A program made the position numbers and the translations under genes. DNA of 64,000 nucleotides. Origin: GWE2-42-39 sp963662895 (GTDB lineage Bacteria > Bacteroidota > Bacteroidia > Bacteroidales > Prolixibacteraceae). The stretch spans positions 2,728,001 through 2,792,000 of the forward strand of contig OY759982.1 in assembly GCA_963662895.1 (NCBI GenBank), given 5' to 3'. Shown piece by piece: positions 8,951-16,587 of the stretch (positions within the stretch are counted from its first letter, which is position 1; each line of letters begins with the position of its first letter). The notes beneath the pieces were generated by a model. It ran no database searches. It saw only the letters and a program-made list of their open reading frames with translations, and had not been told where the DNA came from.

Positions 8951-11900
8951 TCAGAAGTAAAATTTAGCTCCGAAAGAAATCTTCCGTACCGGAGGATAAC
9001 AATAATAAGAACTACTATATGTCGTAGAAGCTCCTTTTTCAGGAGACAAAGCTCCGGGCAATGCAGTAAAGAAATACAGATTATTCCCGGAAACAGAAAA
9101 AGTAATACTCTTTACACCTCCTCTGGACAACATCGGAGTTTTCAAAGTGTATAATAAACTTACTTCCCTGATACATAAATAATCTGCTTTATATGTAAAC
9201 ACATCGGATGTACGGCTAAAATTAGCACTGTAATTCGGGTCATTTGCAACAAAACGGGCATATTTGGCATTTGGATTGGACTCACTCCAGGTATTCTTCG
9301 CCCCTTCAACCAGTGCATAATTACATCCGAAAGTAGCAAGAAAATAACGGGAATACGATTGTTCGTAAACAGAATGCCCCAAAGCCCAGTCCAACGATAT
9401 ATTCAATCCAAAGTTTTTGTACTTAAATGTATTGGTTAAACTACCCGTGCTGGTTGGTTCGGTCGATCCCAGTTTAAACATATCTTCACTGGTAATTTTA
9501 TCATCTCCGTTGCGATCAACCCATTCATAATCTCCGAGCTCTTTACGTCCTTTCTTTGTTTTTTTGTCTGATAGTCTCCACCCCGAGGCATTTTGATCGT
9601 ATAACGCATTATCCACGGCCTCCTGATCTTTCAGAATACCTGCGTTTCTATATCCGTAAAAAGAATAAAGAGATTCTCCTTCAGCAATTCCTCCAAATTC
9701 CTCCGTTCCAACCTGAGTAACGGTTCCATCCTCTGCTTTTTCATATTTATCGATAGAATACCCCCCGATACGGTTCCTTTCGCGACCATTATCGGGCAAC
9801 TCAAGAACTTTATTCCGGACAAAACTCCACACAAAATTGGTTTTCCAGTTAAAATCTTTTGTTTTTACATTGGTACTGTTTAATTCCAGATCAAAACCAT
9901 AAAATTTCACTTTCCCCACATTCGTTTCTACCGTTGAGAACCCGGTTGTATTCGGAAGCGTTTTGTCGAAAAGCAGATTTTGTGTTCGTTTATCAAAGTA
10001 GTCGGCTGACAATGAAATACGATTTTCAAACAAGCCCAAATCGACCCCAAAGTCCAACTGATTTGTGGTTTCCCAAGTCAGATTGGCATTCGGCATCGTA
10101 CTGGTAATAATGGCTCCGTTCCCATTATATTTATAATTTACAGAATATTTTCCCAAGGCATCATAAAGGCCAATATTGTTATTCCCCGTCTGTCCATAGC
10201 TAAGTCTTAATTTCAGTAGGGAAATATCCCGGATACTCTTCATCCATTCTTCTTCCGAAACAATCCATCCCACCGACATACCGGGGAAATACCCCCACCT
10301 GTTTCCTTCGGAGAAAAGAGAAGATCCATCAGTACGAAATGTTAATGTCAGCAAATATTTCTTTTTATAATCGTAAGTAGCACGAGAGAAAAATCCGATC
10401 AGCGCTTGTTTTTCAATGACACTACTTGCATCTGTTTTGGTTGGCGCACCGTTTAAAGTAGTAATCTTGTCGGAGTTTCCCCCTTCAGCCTCTCCGGAAT
10501 AACGCGTTGATTTTTGATCCATATATGAGTATCCACCAATCACTGAAAAGGAATGATTATCGATGTTACGACGATAGGAAAGATAAGCCTCAAACTTATT
10601 CCGGTCGAACAAGTTCGACGCAAAAGAGGCCGTCCTGGCAGAAGAATAATAATTGGCATTCTGAAACGAATTGGCATTGTAATTCCGGCGATATATAGCC
10701 CCTTGTGCATTCAAAGTAAAACCTTTTGCAATTTTATACTTAAGATTAGAAATCAGGGTCATTTTTTTTGTCTTTTTGTTCTGATCGTTGTAATAAGCAT
10801 AAAACAAAGGGCTTGGAGAAGTACTGTTGTATCCCCGTGTTGGTGTTCCGTCATCATCATACAACCGTTGAGTTGGAGGGCAGGACAACCCCCGGGATAT
10901 AACATTTCTCTGATTATCATATTCATCAGTTGTCATCTCAGCATAATTTATTCCCATTCCAACCTCCAGCTTCTTGGAAACAGTAATATCTGTATTCAAT
11001 TTGAAATTCACACGGCTAAATCCTGTACCAATGGCAACACCATCGTCATCGGTATAACCTAAACTGGCGGCATACTTTGCTTTATCGCCGCCACCGGAAA
11101 CTCCGAGGTAATAATTTTGCCATAAAGTAGTCTTATAAACTTCATCCTGAAATGAATTATCCTGAAAGATCAAAGTCTGAGTCTCATCAACCGGGTCAAC
11201 CATGGTCTGCCACCCCGTGGAAACAGTCTCTCCGTCAGCCAATACCCGGACAGAATACAGAGAACTCTCATCATTCCCTGTCCCTGCAGAACCGACCTTT
11301 GTCAGGTATGAAGTGGTTTTACTGTTTGCAATGGCAGGACGCAGCAAAGTCAAGTACTCACGAGCATTCAAAAAATCGTATTTACGGGTCGGCCCCTGAA
11401 CAGCAACCGATGTTTCAAAAGTAACACCGGGGGCTCCTTTAGTACCTTTTTTGGTCGTTACCAAAACCACACCATTGGAGGCACGGGCGCCATAAATTGC
11501 AGTGGAGGCTGCATCCTTTAATACTTCTATTGATTCAATATCATTAGGATTCAATTCTTCCATCGAACGTTCAACCCCATCGATTAATATAAGGGGATCG
11601 TTGCTATTATTGATAGAAGAACCACCCCGGATTCGTATTTCCACATTGGATCCCGGTTGGCTATTGGTGGTAGTTACACGGACTCCGGCAATTTTGCCTT
11701 TCAAACCATCACCAACTGTGGTAATAGGAACATCTTCCAAAATATTTCCCTTTACCTTTGAAATTGCAGATGTCAAAGTCCGGCGCGATTGGGTGCCATA
11801 GCCCACTGCAACAACTTCATCCAGACCAATCGTTTCTTCGTCCAGTGTTACGTTAATCACAGTCTTGTTTCCAACTGCAATTTCTTTCGTTTTCATCCCG

Positions 11901-12451
11901 ACAAATGAAAAAACAAGTACTGCATCATCTGTTAAATCAGAAAGGACATATTTCCCGTCATTATCGGTAATAGCCCCCATTGTTGTCCCTTTTATGAGAG
12001 CGGTTACCCCCGGAAGAGGGAGCCCTGATTTATCGATTACAATCCCTGATACATCATGTTTCTGTTGTTGTACACCGGGCAACGATTTCTCATCTTTTGA
12101 AAGTAGAATCTGCCTGTCGAAAATTTCATATGATATACTCTCGCCTTCCAAGGCTACATCCAAAATTTCCTGAATAGTCGCATTTTTAAAGTCAACATCT
12201 ATTTTCTTGTCCAGGTTAAGGTCTTCGGCCTGATACAAAAAAACAAACTTACTTTGAGCTTCAATATTCTGGATTAATTCCACAATTGTAGAGTTTTTTG
12301 CAGTCAGGTTCAATCTCGTATTTTGAGAATACGAATTGGCTGAAGCATAAAAAAACATACAGAAAACTAAAAAAAAGGTTATCCGCATAATCCTAAACAT
12401 TTTTTTGTGCCACCTCTTATACAAAGAGGCATGAAACTGTTTTTTTTTCAT
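8951..12451 (-). CDS. SusC/RagA-family TonB-dependent transporter with STN domain, locus 2
   Basis: A 1166-aa outer-membrane importer. It has a signal segment (MRITFFLVFCMFFYASANS), an STN domain at about 45-100, a carboxypeptidase-regulatory-like domain (SGIVIDKSGLPLPGVTALIK) and a complete plug (IRIRGGSSINNSNDPLILID; IEVLKDAASTAIYGARASNG). The long barrel ends in ISFGAKFYF. The plug is of normal length, unlike that of the SusC at 1820. The STN domain and the upstream FecR/sigma pair show that it belongs to a trans-envelope signalling locus. The start MKKKQ is the first ATG and matches the other SusC proteins here. Confidence 0.95.
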   Translation of the reverse strand: MKKKQFHASLYKRWHKKMFRIMRITFFLVFCMFFYASANSYSQNTRLNLTAKNSTIVELIQNIEAQSKFVFLYQAEDLNLDKKIDVDFKNATIQEILDVALEGESISYEIFDRQILLSKDEKSLPGVQQQKHDVSGIVIDKSGLPLPGVTALIKGTTMGAITDNDGKYVLSDLTDDAVLVFSFVGMKTKEIAVGNKTVINVTLDEETIGLDEVVAVGYGTQSRRTLTSAISKVKGNILEDVPITTVGDGLKGKIAGVRVTTTNSQPGSNVEIRIRGGSSINNSNDPLILIDGVERSMEELNPNDIESIEVLKDAASTAIYGARASNGVVLVTTKKGTKGAPGVTFETSVAVQGPTRKYDFLNAREYLTLLRPAIANSKTTSYLTKVGSAGTGNDESSLYSVRVLADGETVSTGWQTMVDPVDETQTLIFQDNSFQDEVYKTTLWQNYYLGVSGGGDKAKYAASLGYTDDDGVAIGTGFSRVNFKLNTDITVSKKLEVGMGINYAEMTTDEYDNQRNVISRGLSCPPTQRLYDDDGTPTRGYNSTSPSPLFYAYYNDQNKKTKKMTLISNLKYKIAKGFTLNAQGAIYRRNYNANSFQNANYYSSARTASFASNLFDRNKFEAYLSYRRNIDNHSFSVIGGYSYMDQKSTRYSGEAEGGNSDKITTLNGAPTKTDASSVIEKQALIGFFSRATYDYKKKYLLTLTFRTDGSSLFSEGNRWGYFPGMSVGWIVSEEEWMKSIRDISLLKLRLSYGQTGNNNIGLYDALGKYSVNYKYNGNGAIITSTMPNANLTWETTNQLDFGVDLGLFENRISLSADYFDKRTQNLLFDKTLPNTTGFSTVETNVGKVKFYGFDLELNSTNVKTKDFNWKTNFVWSFVRNKVLELPDNGRERNRIGGYSIDKYEKAEDGTVTQVGTEEFGGIAEGESLYSFYGYRNAGILKDQEAVDNALYDQNASGWRLSDKKTKKGRKELGDYEWVDRNGDDKITSEDMFKLGSTEPTSTGSLTNTFKYKNFGLNISLDWALGHSVYEQSYSRYFLATFGCNYALVEGAKNTWSESNPNAKYARFVANDPNYSANFSRTSDVFTYKADYLCIREVSLLYTLKTPMLSRGGVKSITFSVSGNNLYFFTALPGALSPEKGASTTYSSSYYCYPPVRKISFGAKFYF

Positions 12452-12485
12452 AACTTTGTTAAGTATTATTGTTATAAATACGTTA

Positions 12486-12547
12486 GCTGATCGTCAAATC
12501 AGCCGACTATTTTTGATAGCGGGAATGCGCCAAACATTTCCCGCTAT
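12486..12547 (-). promoter_or_regulatory. Paired hairpins in the fecR-susC junction, locus 2
   Basis: After the fecR stop the minus strand carries a 10-bp stem ATAGCGGGAA/TTCCCGCTAT (12516-12547). Twelve nt later comes a second stem GCTGAT/ATCAGC (12486-12503), then 34 nt to the susC ATG. The order and spacing match the hairpin pairs at 5271-5347 and 51095-51153, although the stem sequences are unrelated. That points to conserved structure rather than a conserved binding sequence. Confidence 0.6.
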
Positions 12548-12558
12548 TTTTTATTCCA

Positions 12559-13740
12559 TTATTCTATCAAATAATATCGTTCGCTAATTTTAACATATTT
12601 CCGCTTGGCAACCTTGGATACATAGTACAAAACTTCGTTTTTATCCTCTTTCATATCAAGTTTTCCATCTATCTTAATCATGCCATCCAATGGATTTTTC
12701 AATTTTATCTGGATATTGTAAAACCTTTCAATCTTTTTTATTACCCGGCTCAGATCTTCATTTCCGAACTGGATAAGCCCGTCTTTCCAAAGTGTATAAT
12801 ATTCGGTATCAACATATATAACTTTCGTTTCATGGCTATCTTTATTGAACGAGGCCATTTGCTTTGGGGATAATACAATCTCCTTTTTTAATAAACTATT
12901 GTTACCATAAAGCCTAATTTTCCCTTCTGTCAAAACCGTTTGTATTATTCTTTCATCCGGATAAGAAGTCACATTAAATTGTGTACCCATGACTTCCACA
13001 GAAATATCATTTGTCCTGACAATAAAAGGTCTTTTTTGATCTTTTGTTACATCAAAAAAAGCTTCGCCAATCAGAAATACTTCCCTGTTTTTATCACTGA
13101 ACCCGCTGGGATAAAGTAGACGGCTTCCTGCGTTCAACCAAACAACTGTTCCATCGGAAAGTGTTATATTCGATCTTTTTCCGTATGGAATAATCAACTG
13201 ATTTAAGGCGTCATCTTCTATCTCAGAGCTGGTGAGAATGGTATCGCAGTCAACAATAATTTTCCCATTTTCAGTATAATTAACCTGTGACTTTTCACTT
13301 TTTATTATAATATCGCTACCGTCAGGGAGTAATATTTTTGCTTCTTCTGTTGGCTCCACTTTACTTAACTGCTCAAAATAATCTTCATGTTTAAAATTTG
13401 TCTGCAGGTAAACAAAAACAGAACCGATAGCAAAAAACAGAATAGATATCGCTGCATATTTGAAATATATGTTTAAACTTCTTTTTCTTGCGATCTGCCC
13501 ACTCCTGATAATAATAGCATTTACAACCGAATTGAAAATGGCATCTTTTTCATTTGCAGCCAACACTTCGTTTCTCTTTTTGAGAGAAAGGAGTATTTCT
13601 TTTGCTTTTAGTAAATCTTCTTTATCACCAGGGTTATCATTTATGTACTTATCCCAATAATCCTGTGCCTTTGAAGTGGATTCAAATATCCACTTTACAA
13701 ATTCGGGGTTTTCGATAAATTTAAGATATCCTTCTTGCAT
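12559..13740 (-). CDS. FecR-family anti-sigma factor, locus 2
   Basis: A 393-aa single-pass membrane protein. Its cytoplasmic N-terminus opens with the family-typical MQEGYLKFIENPEFVKWIFE. One membrane helix follows at about residue 95-115 (YAAISILFFAIGSVFVYL), then a periplasmic FecR domain (PYGKRSNITLSDGTVVWLNA; GEAFFDVTKDQKRPFIVRT; VMGTQFNVTSYPDE) and a C-terminal DUF4974-like part (EDLSRVIKKIERFYNIQI). MQEGY at 13740 is the natural start; the in-frame ATG 66 bp upstream adds residues unlike the family. It lies 69 bp after the sigma gene. Between membrane helix and FecR core is an insert of about 60 residues, also present in the FecR at 51157 but not in the one at 5352. Confidence 0.92.
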   Translation of the reverse strand: MQEGYLKFIENPEFVKWIFESTSKAQDYWDKYINDNPGDKEDLLKAKEILLSLKKRNEVLAANEKDAIFNSVVNAIIIRSGQIARKRSLNIYFKYAAISILFFAIGSVFVYLQTNFKHEDYFEQLSKVEPTEEAKILLPDGSDIIIKSEKSQVNYTENGKIIVDCDTILTSSEIEDDALNQLIIPYGKRSNITLSDGTVVWLNAGSRLLYPSGFSDKNREVFLIGEAFFDVTKDQKRPFIVRTNDISVEVMGTQFNVTSYPDERIIQTVLTEGKIRLYGNNSLLKKEIVLSPKQMASFNKDSHETKVIYVDTEYYTLWKDGLIQFGNEDLSRVIKKIERFYNIQIKLKNPLDGMIKIDGKLDMKEDKNEVLYYVSKVAKRKYVKISERYYLIE

Positions 13741-13809
13741 ATTACTTTTTAATAAAACCGGACGATGAACATACAGAAGGGTGAATTTATATGGAAAAGG
13801 GGACAAATT

Positions 13810-14382
13810 TTATAAAGAATTTTTATCAAGAAACTTTCTCAGTTTACCTAAAGCCCTGTATGTTTGTTTTTTAGCTGATCCTAAATTTATATCCATAAAC
13901 CATCCTATTTCTTTGTATGTAAACCCCATAGTAAATTTCAGAAACAAAATTTCTTTTAATTTCGGAGTAAGTTCATCCAGTGCCTTTTGTATCTTTCTAT
14001 CACGACTATTTTCTTCTTCCGCATTTATTATTTCTTCTTCAAATGATTGTTCAAAACCATGATTTTCAAACATTTCATAGTCAAAAGAATCATTTTGTCT
14101 TTTAAATTTTAACTTTTGGTAAATTTCATGTTTTAATGCTTTCAAAAGGTAAAACTTTACGGCTTGGGGATTTCTGATTTTATTCCAGTTTATAAAAACA
14201 TCAATATATACCTCCTGAATACAATCCTTTACTAAAGTTTTATCAGGAGTTATTTTTGTTCCATATAAGTAAAGTTGGTCAATTGTGCTGTTATATAAAG
14301 CAGTAAAAGTTGAAAAAGAGATAGGCTCTAACGATACCTCACGGGCTTTAAAATCATGTTTGCTCGTTTCCTGCTTTTTCAT
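13810..14382 (-). CDS. ECF-type RNA polymerase sigma-70 factor, locus 2
   Basis: A 190-aa ECF sigma factor. Region 2 includes VKDCIQEVYIDVFINWNKIR and KFYLLKALKHEIYQKL. Region 4 holds LTPKLKEILFLKFTMGFTYK and EIGWFMDINLGSAKKQTYRA. The start MKKQE (14382) is preferred over an ATG 42 bp upstream because the extra residues are not conserved-looking and lie close to the presumed promoter (14414-14442). It heads the sigma-fecR-susC-susD locus ending at 7437 and begins right after the sialidase operon and its DHDPS-like remnant. Confidence 0.9.
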   Translation of the reverse strand: MKKQETSKHDFKAREVSLEPISFSTFTALYNSTIDQLYLYGTKITPDKTLVKDCIQEVYIDVFINWNKIRNPQAVKFYLLKALKHEIYQKLKFKRQNDSFDYEMFENHGFEQSFEEEIINAEEENSRDRKIQKALDELTPKLKEILFLKFTMGFTYKEIGWFMDINLGSAKKQTYRALGKLRKFLDKNSL

Positions 14383-14413
14383 ATTACTTAAACTACTTTT
14401 TTGAAATCTTATC

Positions 14414-14442
14414 CAAATTAGCAAAAAAAGGTTACAATCAAA
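14414..14442 (-). promoter_or_regulatory. Weak promoter-like match upstream of the locus 2 sigma gene
   Basis: On the minus strand TTTG (14439-14442) precedes TAATTTG (14414-14420) by 18 bp. This is one base short of the TAnnTTTG box and one short of usual spacing, so it is only a plausible match. Confidence 0.35.
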
Positions 14443-14468
14443 ATTAAACTGATGCTGTTTGCCTCACT

Positions 14469-14836
14469 TTACATCTTCAGTAAGAAATCAGTTGCTTCCT
14501 CCAGCGTCACGGAGCCCCAGCCGGGTAAAATAAGCAGAACAGCACCGGGGGTACAAATGCCGGATACGTTTTATCCGAGCTAAATATGGGGACTCATGTG
14601 GCTTACCCCAATCTGGTATGGCACACATGCTTTTTCACATTTTTCGGATAAAAGCAAACTAATCCCTCGTCTTCGGTTTGCGAGTAAAACTCTCCTGCCA
14701 TCCCGTTCGAATAAATACCATTGGGCTATGAGGCAATCAGCACATCAATTTCATCCACCAGTTTCGAAAAATCAACAGTTCCGTTTTTATCGGTTGCCAG
14801 GAGCAAAGTTGCCCAGTTTTCGAATATTTTGTTATT
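14469..14836 (-). pseudogene. Decayed dihydrodipicolinate synthase/N-acetylneuraminate lyase-family gene
   Basis: No intact ORF exists, but two minus-strand frames translate to recognisable DHDPS-family sequence. From 14836 the frame reads WATLLLATDKNGTVDFSKL, then VDEIDVLIAS, a TAG, then PNGIYSNGMAGEFYSQTEDE. This is the family N-terminus with the GTTGE-like loop (here GMAGE). After a frameshift the second piece (to 14469) reads LLILPGWGSVTLEEATDFLL, like the middle of the barrel, and ends at TAA. The remnant thus has a nonsense codon, a frameshift and a large internal deletion. It belongs to a different subfamily from the intact lyase at 21683 and lies directly after the last gene of the sialidase operon. 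It was probably once part of it. Confidence 0.6.
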
Positions 14837-14845
14837 TTAAAACTT

Positions 14846-16522
14846 TCATTTTCCAATCAGTTCACTTAAAGCTATTTTCTGAAAAGTCATATCAGCCTGG
14901 CTTCCTTCATACAAAATACCAATAGTCTGCTCGTCAACCGAGGTCAGGCAGGAATATCCCCTACCCTTTCCTTCATCCAGTAATAACCAGTATTTTTCAG
15001 GCCAGGTTACACCATCATCAAAGCTAATTTTAATGGTCATATGGTCACGGTTCGTTCTTGAATCCGGGTTCGAAAAAATCAGGATACTTTTTTTGACTCC
15101 ATTTTCATAATAAAAATGCCGGTGCAGACTAGCCATACAGGCTGGTTCGATTAATGCGCCCCGTGAGGTTGGATGGGAAACCCAATTTTCACCCAAATCG
15201 TTACTGACACTTATCACACGTCCATTCGATGCTGTTAAATTGCCCCGATTTTTTTGATCTCTGGCATTCAGCATTATTGCCCCGTTGCTGAGTTGAACCG
15301 CCATATTTTCATTGGTACCGCGACTGGCAAAATTACTGATGTGCCAGGTAGCTCCCCTATCTTTACTCCATGTAATATTCGAAAACGAGTCCCCATTTTC
15401 ATCGCGTCCCTGGGTAGGAAAAACCAGCGTTCCATCATCCAGGGTAATCCCATGCCCGGGGGCAGGCGCCCATAACCACCAGTTCTCCTTTTTGCACATA
15501 CGGGTCAAATCGACTGGTTCAGACCAAGACTGGCCATCATCGGTACTTTTGGTAATCAGAAACCGGGAACTCTGCTTTACATCATAACCAGGTTGCGAAC
15601 CTTTGTTTCTCCATTGGTGATTCCATGCTTTTGAGGTTTCATTCAGGCCTTCGATCCATTTGCCATTCTCGTCCAAAACACCGTGCATCCATAAGCCTGC
15701 AACAAAAATGGTGTTCGTATTCTCATCAACCAGAACACAGGCATCGCTTATGCCATTGAATTTCTGCGGAAGGGCTCCCCATGTTCCCCGGTCAAGAACA
15801 ATCCGCATTGGCTCCCAGGTATTACCGCCATCCGTACTCCGGCTAAGACCAATATCAATATCTCCCTGTAGATCGCGACTTCTATTCCGCCGTACATCGT
15901 AAATAGCTAACAAAGTCCCGCTTCCTGCAGTTGTAAGCCCGGGTATCCGGTAGGTGTCCACTCCGTCATCGCCATGCTGCCTTAAAGCTACACCAATCCT
16001 CAACCCTTCAGTTTCAATTTTTTCAGAAGGGGGTACAAATCCGGAGTTAGTTTCAATGTATTCACATGATGCATTAATCCGGTGCAAAAGGTCAACCGTT
16101 TTTTTCAGTTTTACCGAGAGCCTGAAAAAAACGATATTTCCGTCGAGATGAAGCTCATCGCTAAAAATAATTTCCTGAGAAGGTGAACTGGTTTTTCCAA
16201 ACTGGAAGTTCTTCCCGGAACCATCACCGTCCTGTGCTGCATAAAAAAGTCTGAGTGCCTCAATATCATTTATATCAGTAGTGCCGTCCAAAGATATTTT
16301 AACGGCTTTCACTATATAGCCGGAAGAATTCCCGACCTGTAACTTCATCCTGAGTACCGTATTATCATCCTTCATTGTTAATACCGGTACCTGATCCCTT
16401 GTGGTCTCAACAGTAGCACAAAGGTGTTCTGAAGGAATACCGGCAACCGTCCCTTTCCTTTCAGAAAAAACATGAAAAGGGAACGTCAAAAGAAACAAAC
16501 CGATCAATAAATTAGTCTTCAT
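14846..16522 (-). CDS. Exo-alpha-sialidase (GH33) with N-terminal extension
   Basis: A 558-aa secreted neuraminidase releasing terminal sialic acid (EC 3.2.1.18). A signal peptide (MKTNLLIGLFLLTFPFHVFS) is followed by a beta-sandwich-like domain of about 150 residues, as in Bacteroides sialidases. The six-blade propeller starts with the YRIP motif (Arg192 of the active-site triad). Asp boxes are visible: STDGGNTW, STDDGQSW, SKDRGATW, SFDDGVTW. The acid pocket Glu (LIEPACMAS) and the Tyr nucleophile (GYSCLT) are present. The frame can be extended 6 bp to a TTG, but ATG 16522 fits the signal peptide. Last gene of the minus-strand sialic-acid operon; it differs from the sialidase at 20486 by the N-terminal domain. 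Confidence 0.93.
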   Translation of the reverse strand: MKTNLLIGLFLLTFPFHVFSERKGTVAGIPSEHLCATVETTRDQVPVLTMKDDNTVLRMKLQVGNSSGYIVKAVKISLDGTTDINDIEALRLFYAAQDGDGSGKNFQFGKTSSPSQEIIFSDELHLDGNIVFFRLSVKLKKTVDLLHRINASCEYIETNSGFVPPSEKIETEGLRIGVALRQHGDDGVDTYRIPGLTTAGSGTLLAIYDVRRNRSRDLQGDIDIGLSRSTDGGNTWEPMRIVLDRGTWGALPQKFNGISDACVLVDENTNTIFVAGLWMHGVLDENGKWIEGLNETSKAWNHQWRNKGSQPGYDVKQSSRFLITKSTDDGQSWSEPVDLTRMCKKENWWLWAPAPGHGITLDDGTLVFPTQGRDENGDSFSNITWSKDRGATWHISNFASRGTNENMAVQLSNGAIMLNARDQKNRGNLTASNGRVISVSNDLGENWVSHPTSRGALIEPACMASLHRHFYYENGVKKSILIFSNPDSRTNRDHMTIKISFDDGVTWPEKYWLLLDEGKGRGYSCLTSVDEQTIGILYEGSQADMTFQKIALSELIGK

Positions 16523-16542
16523 ATTCAAATATTTACAGACAT

Positions 16543-16575
16543 AGTGAGAGCCTCACTTAAAGTGAAACTCTCACT
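16543..16575 (-). repeat. Nested inverted repeat between two operon genes
   Basis: AGTGAGAG (16543-16550) pairs with CTCTCACT (16568-16575), and the loop itself contains CACTT/AAAGTG, giving an almost continuous hairpin. It sits in the 65-bp gap between the double-BNR gene and the last sialidase gene. No T-tract follows in transcription direction, so mRNA processing or differential stability is more likely than termination. Confidence 0.5.
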
Positions 16576-16587
16576 ACATTTTAACCA

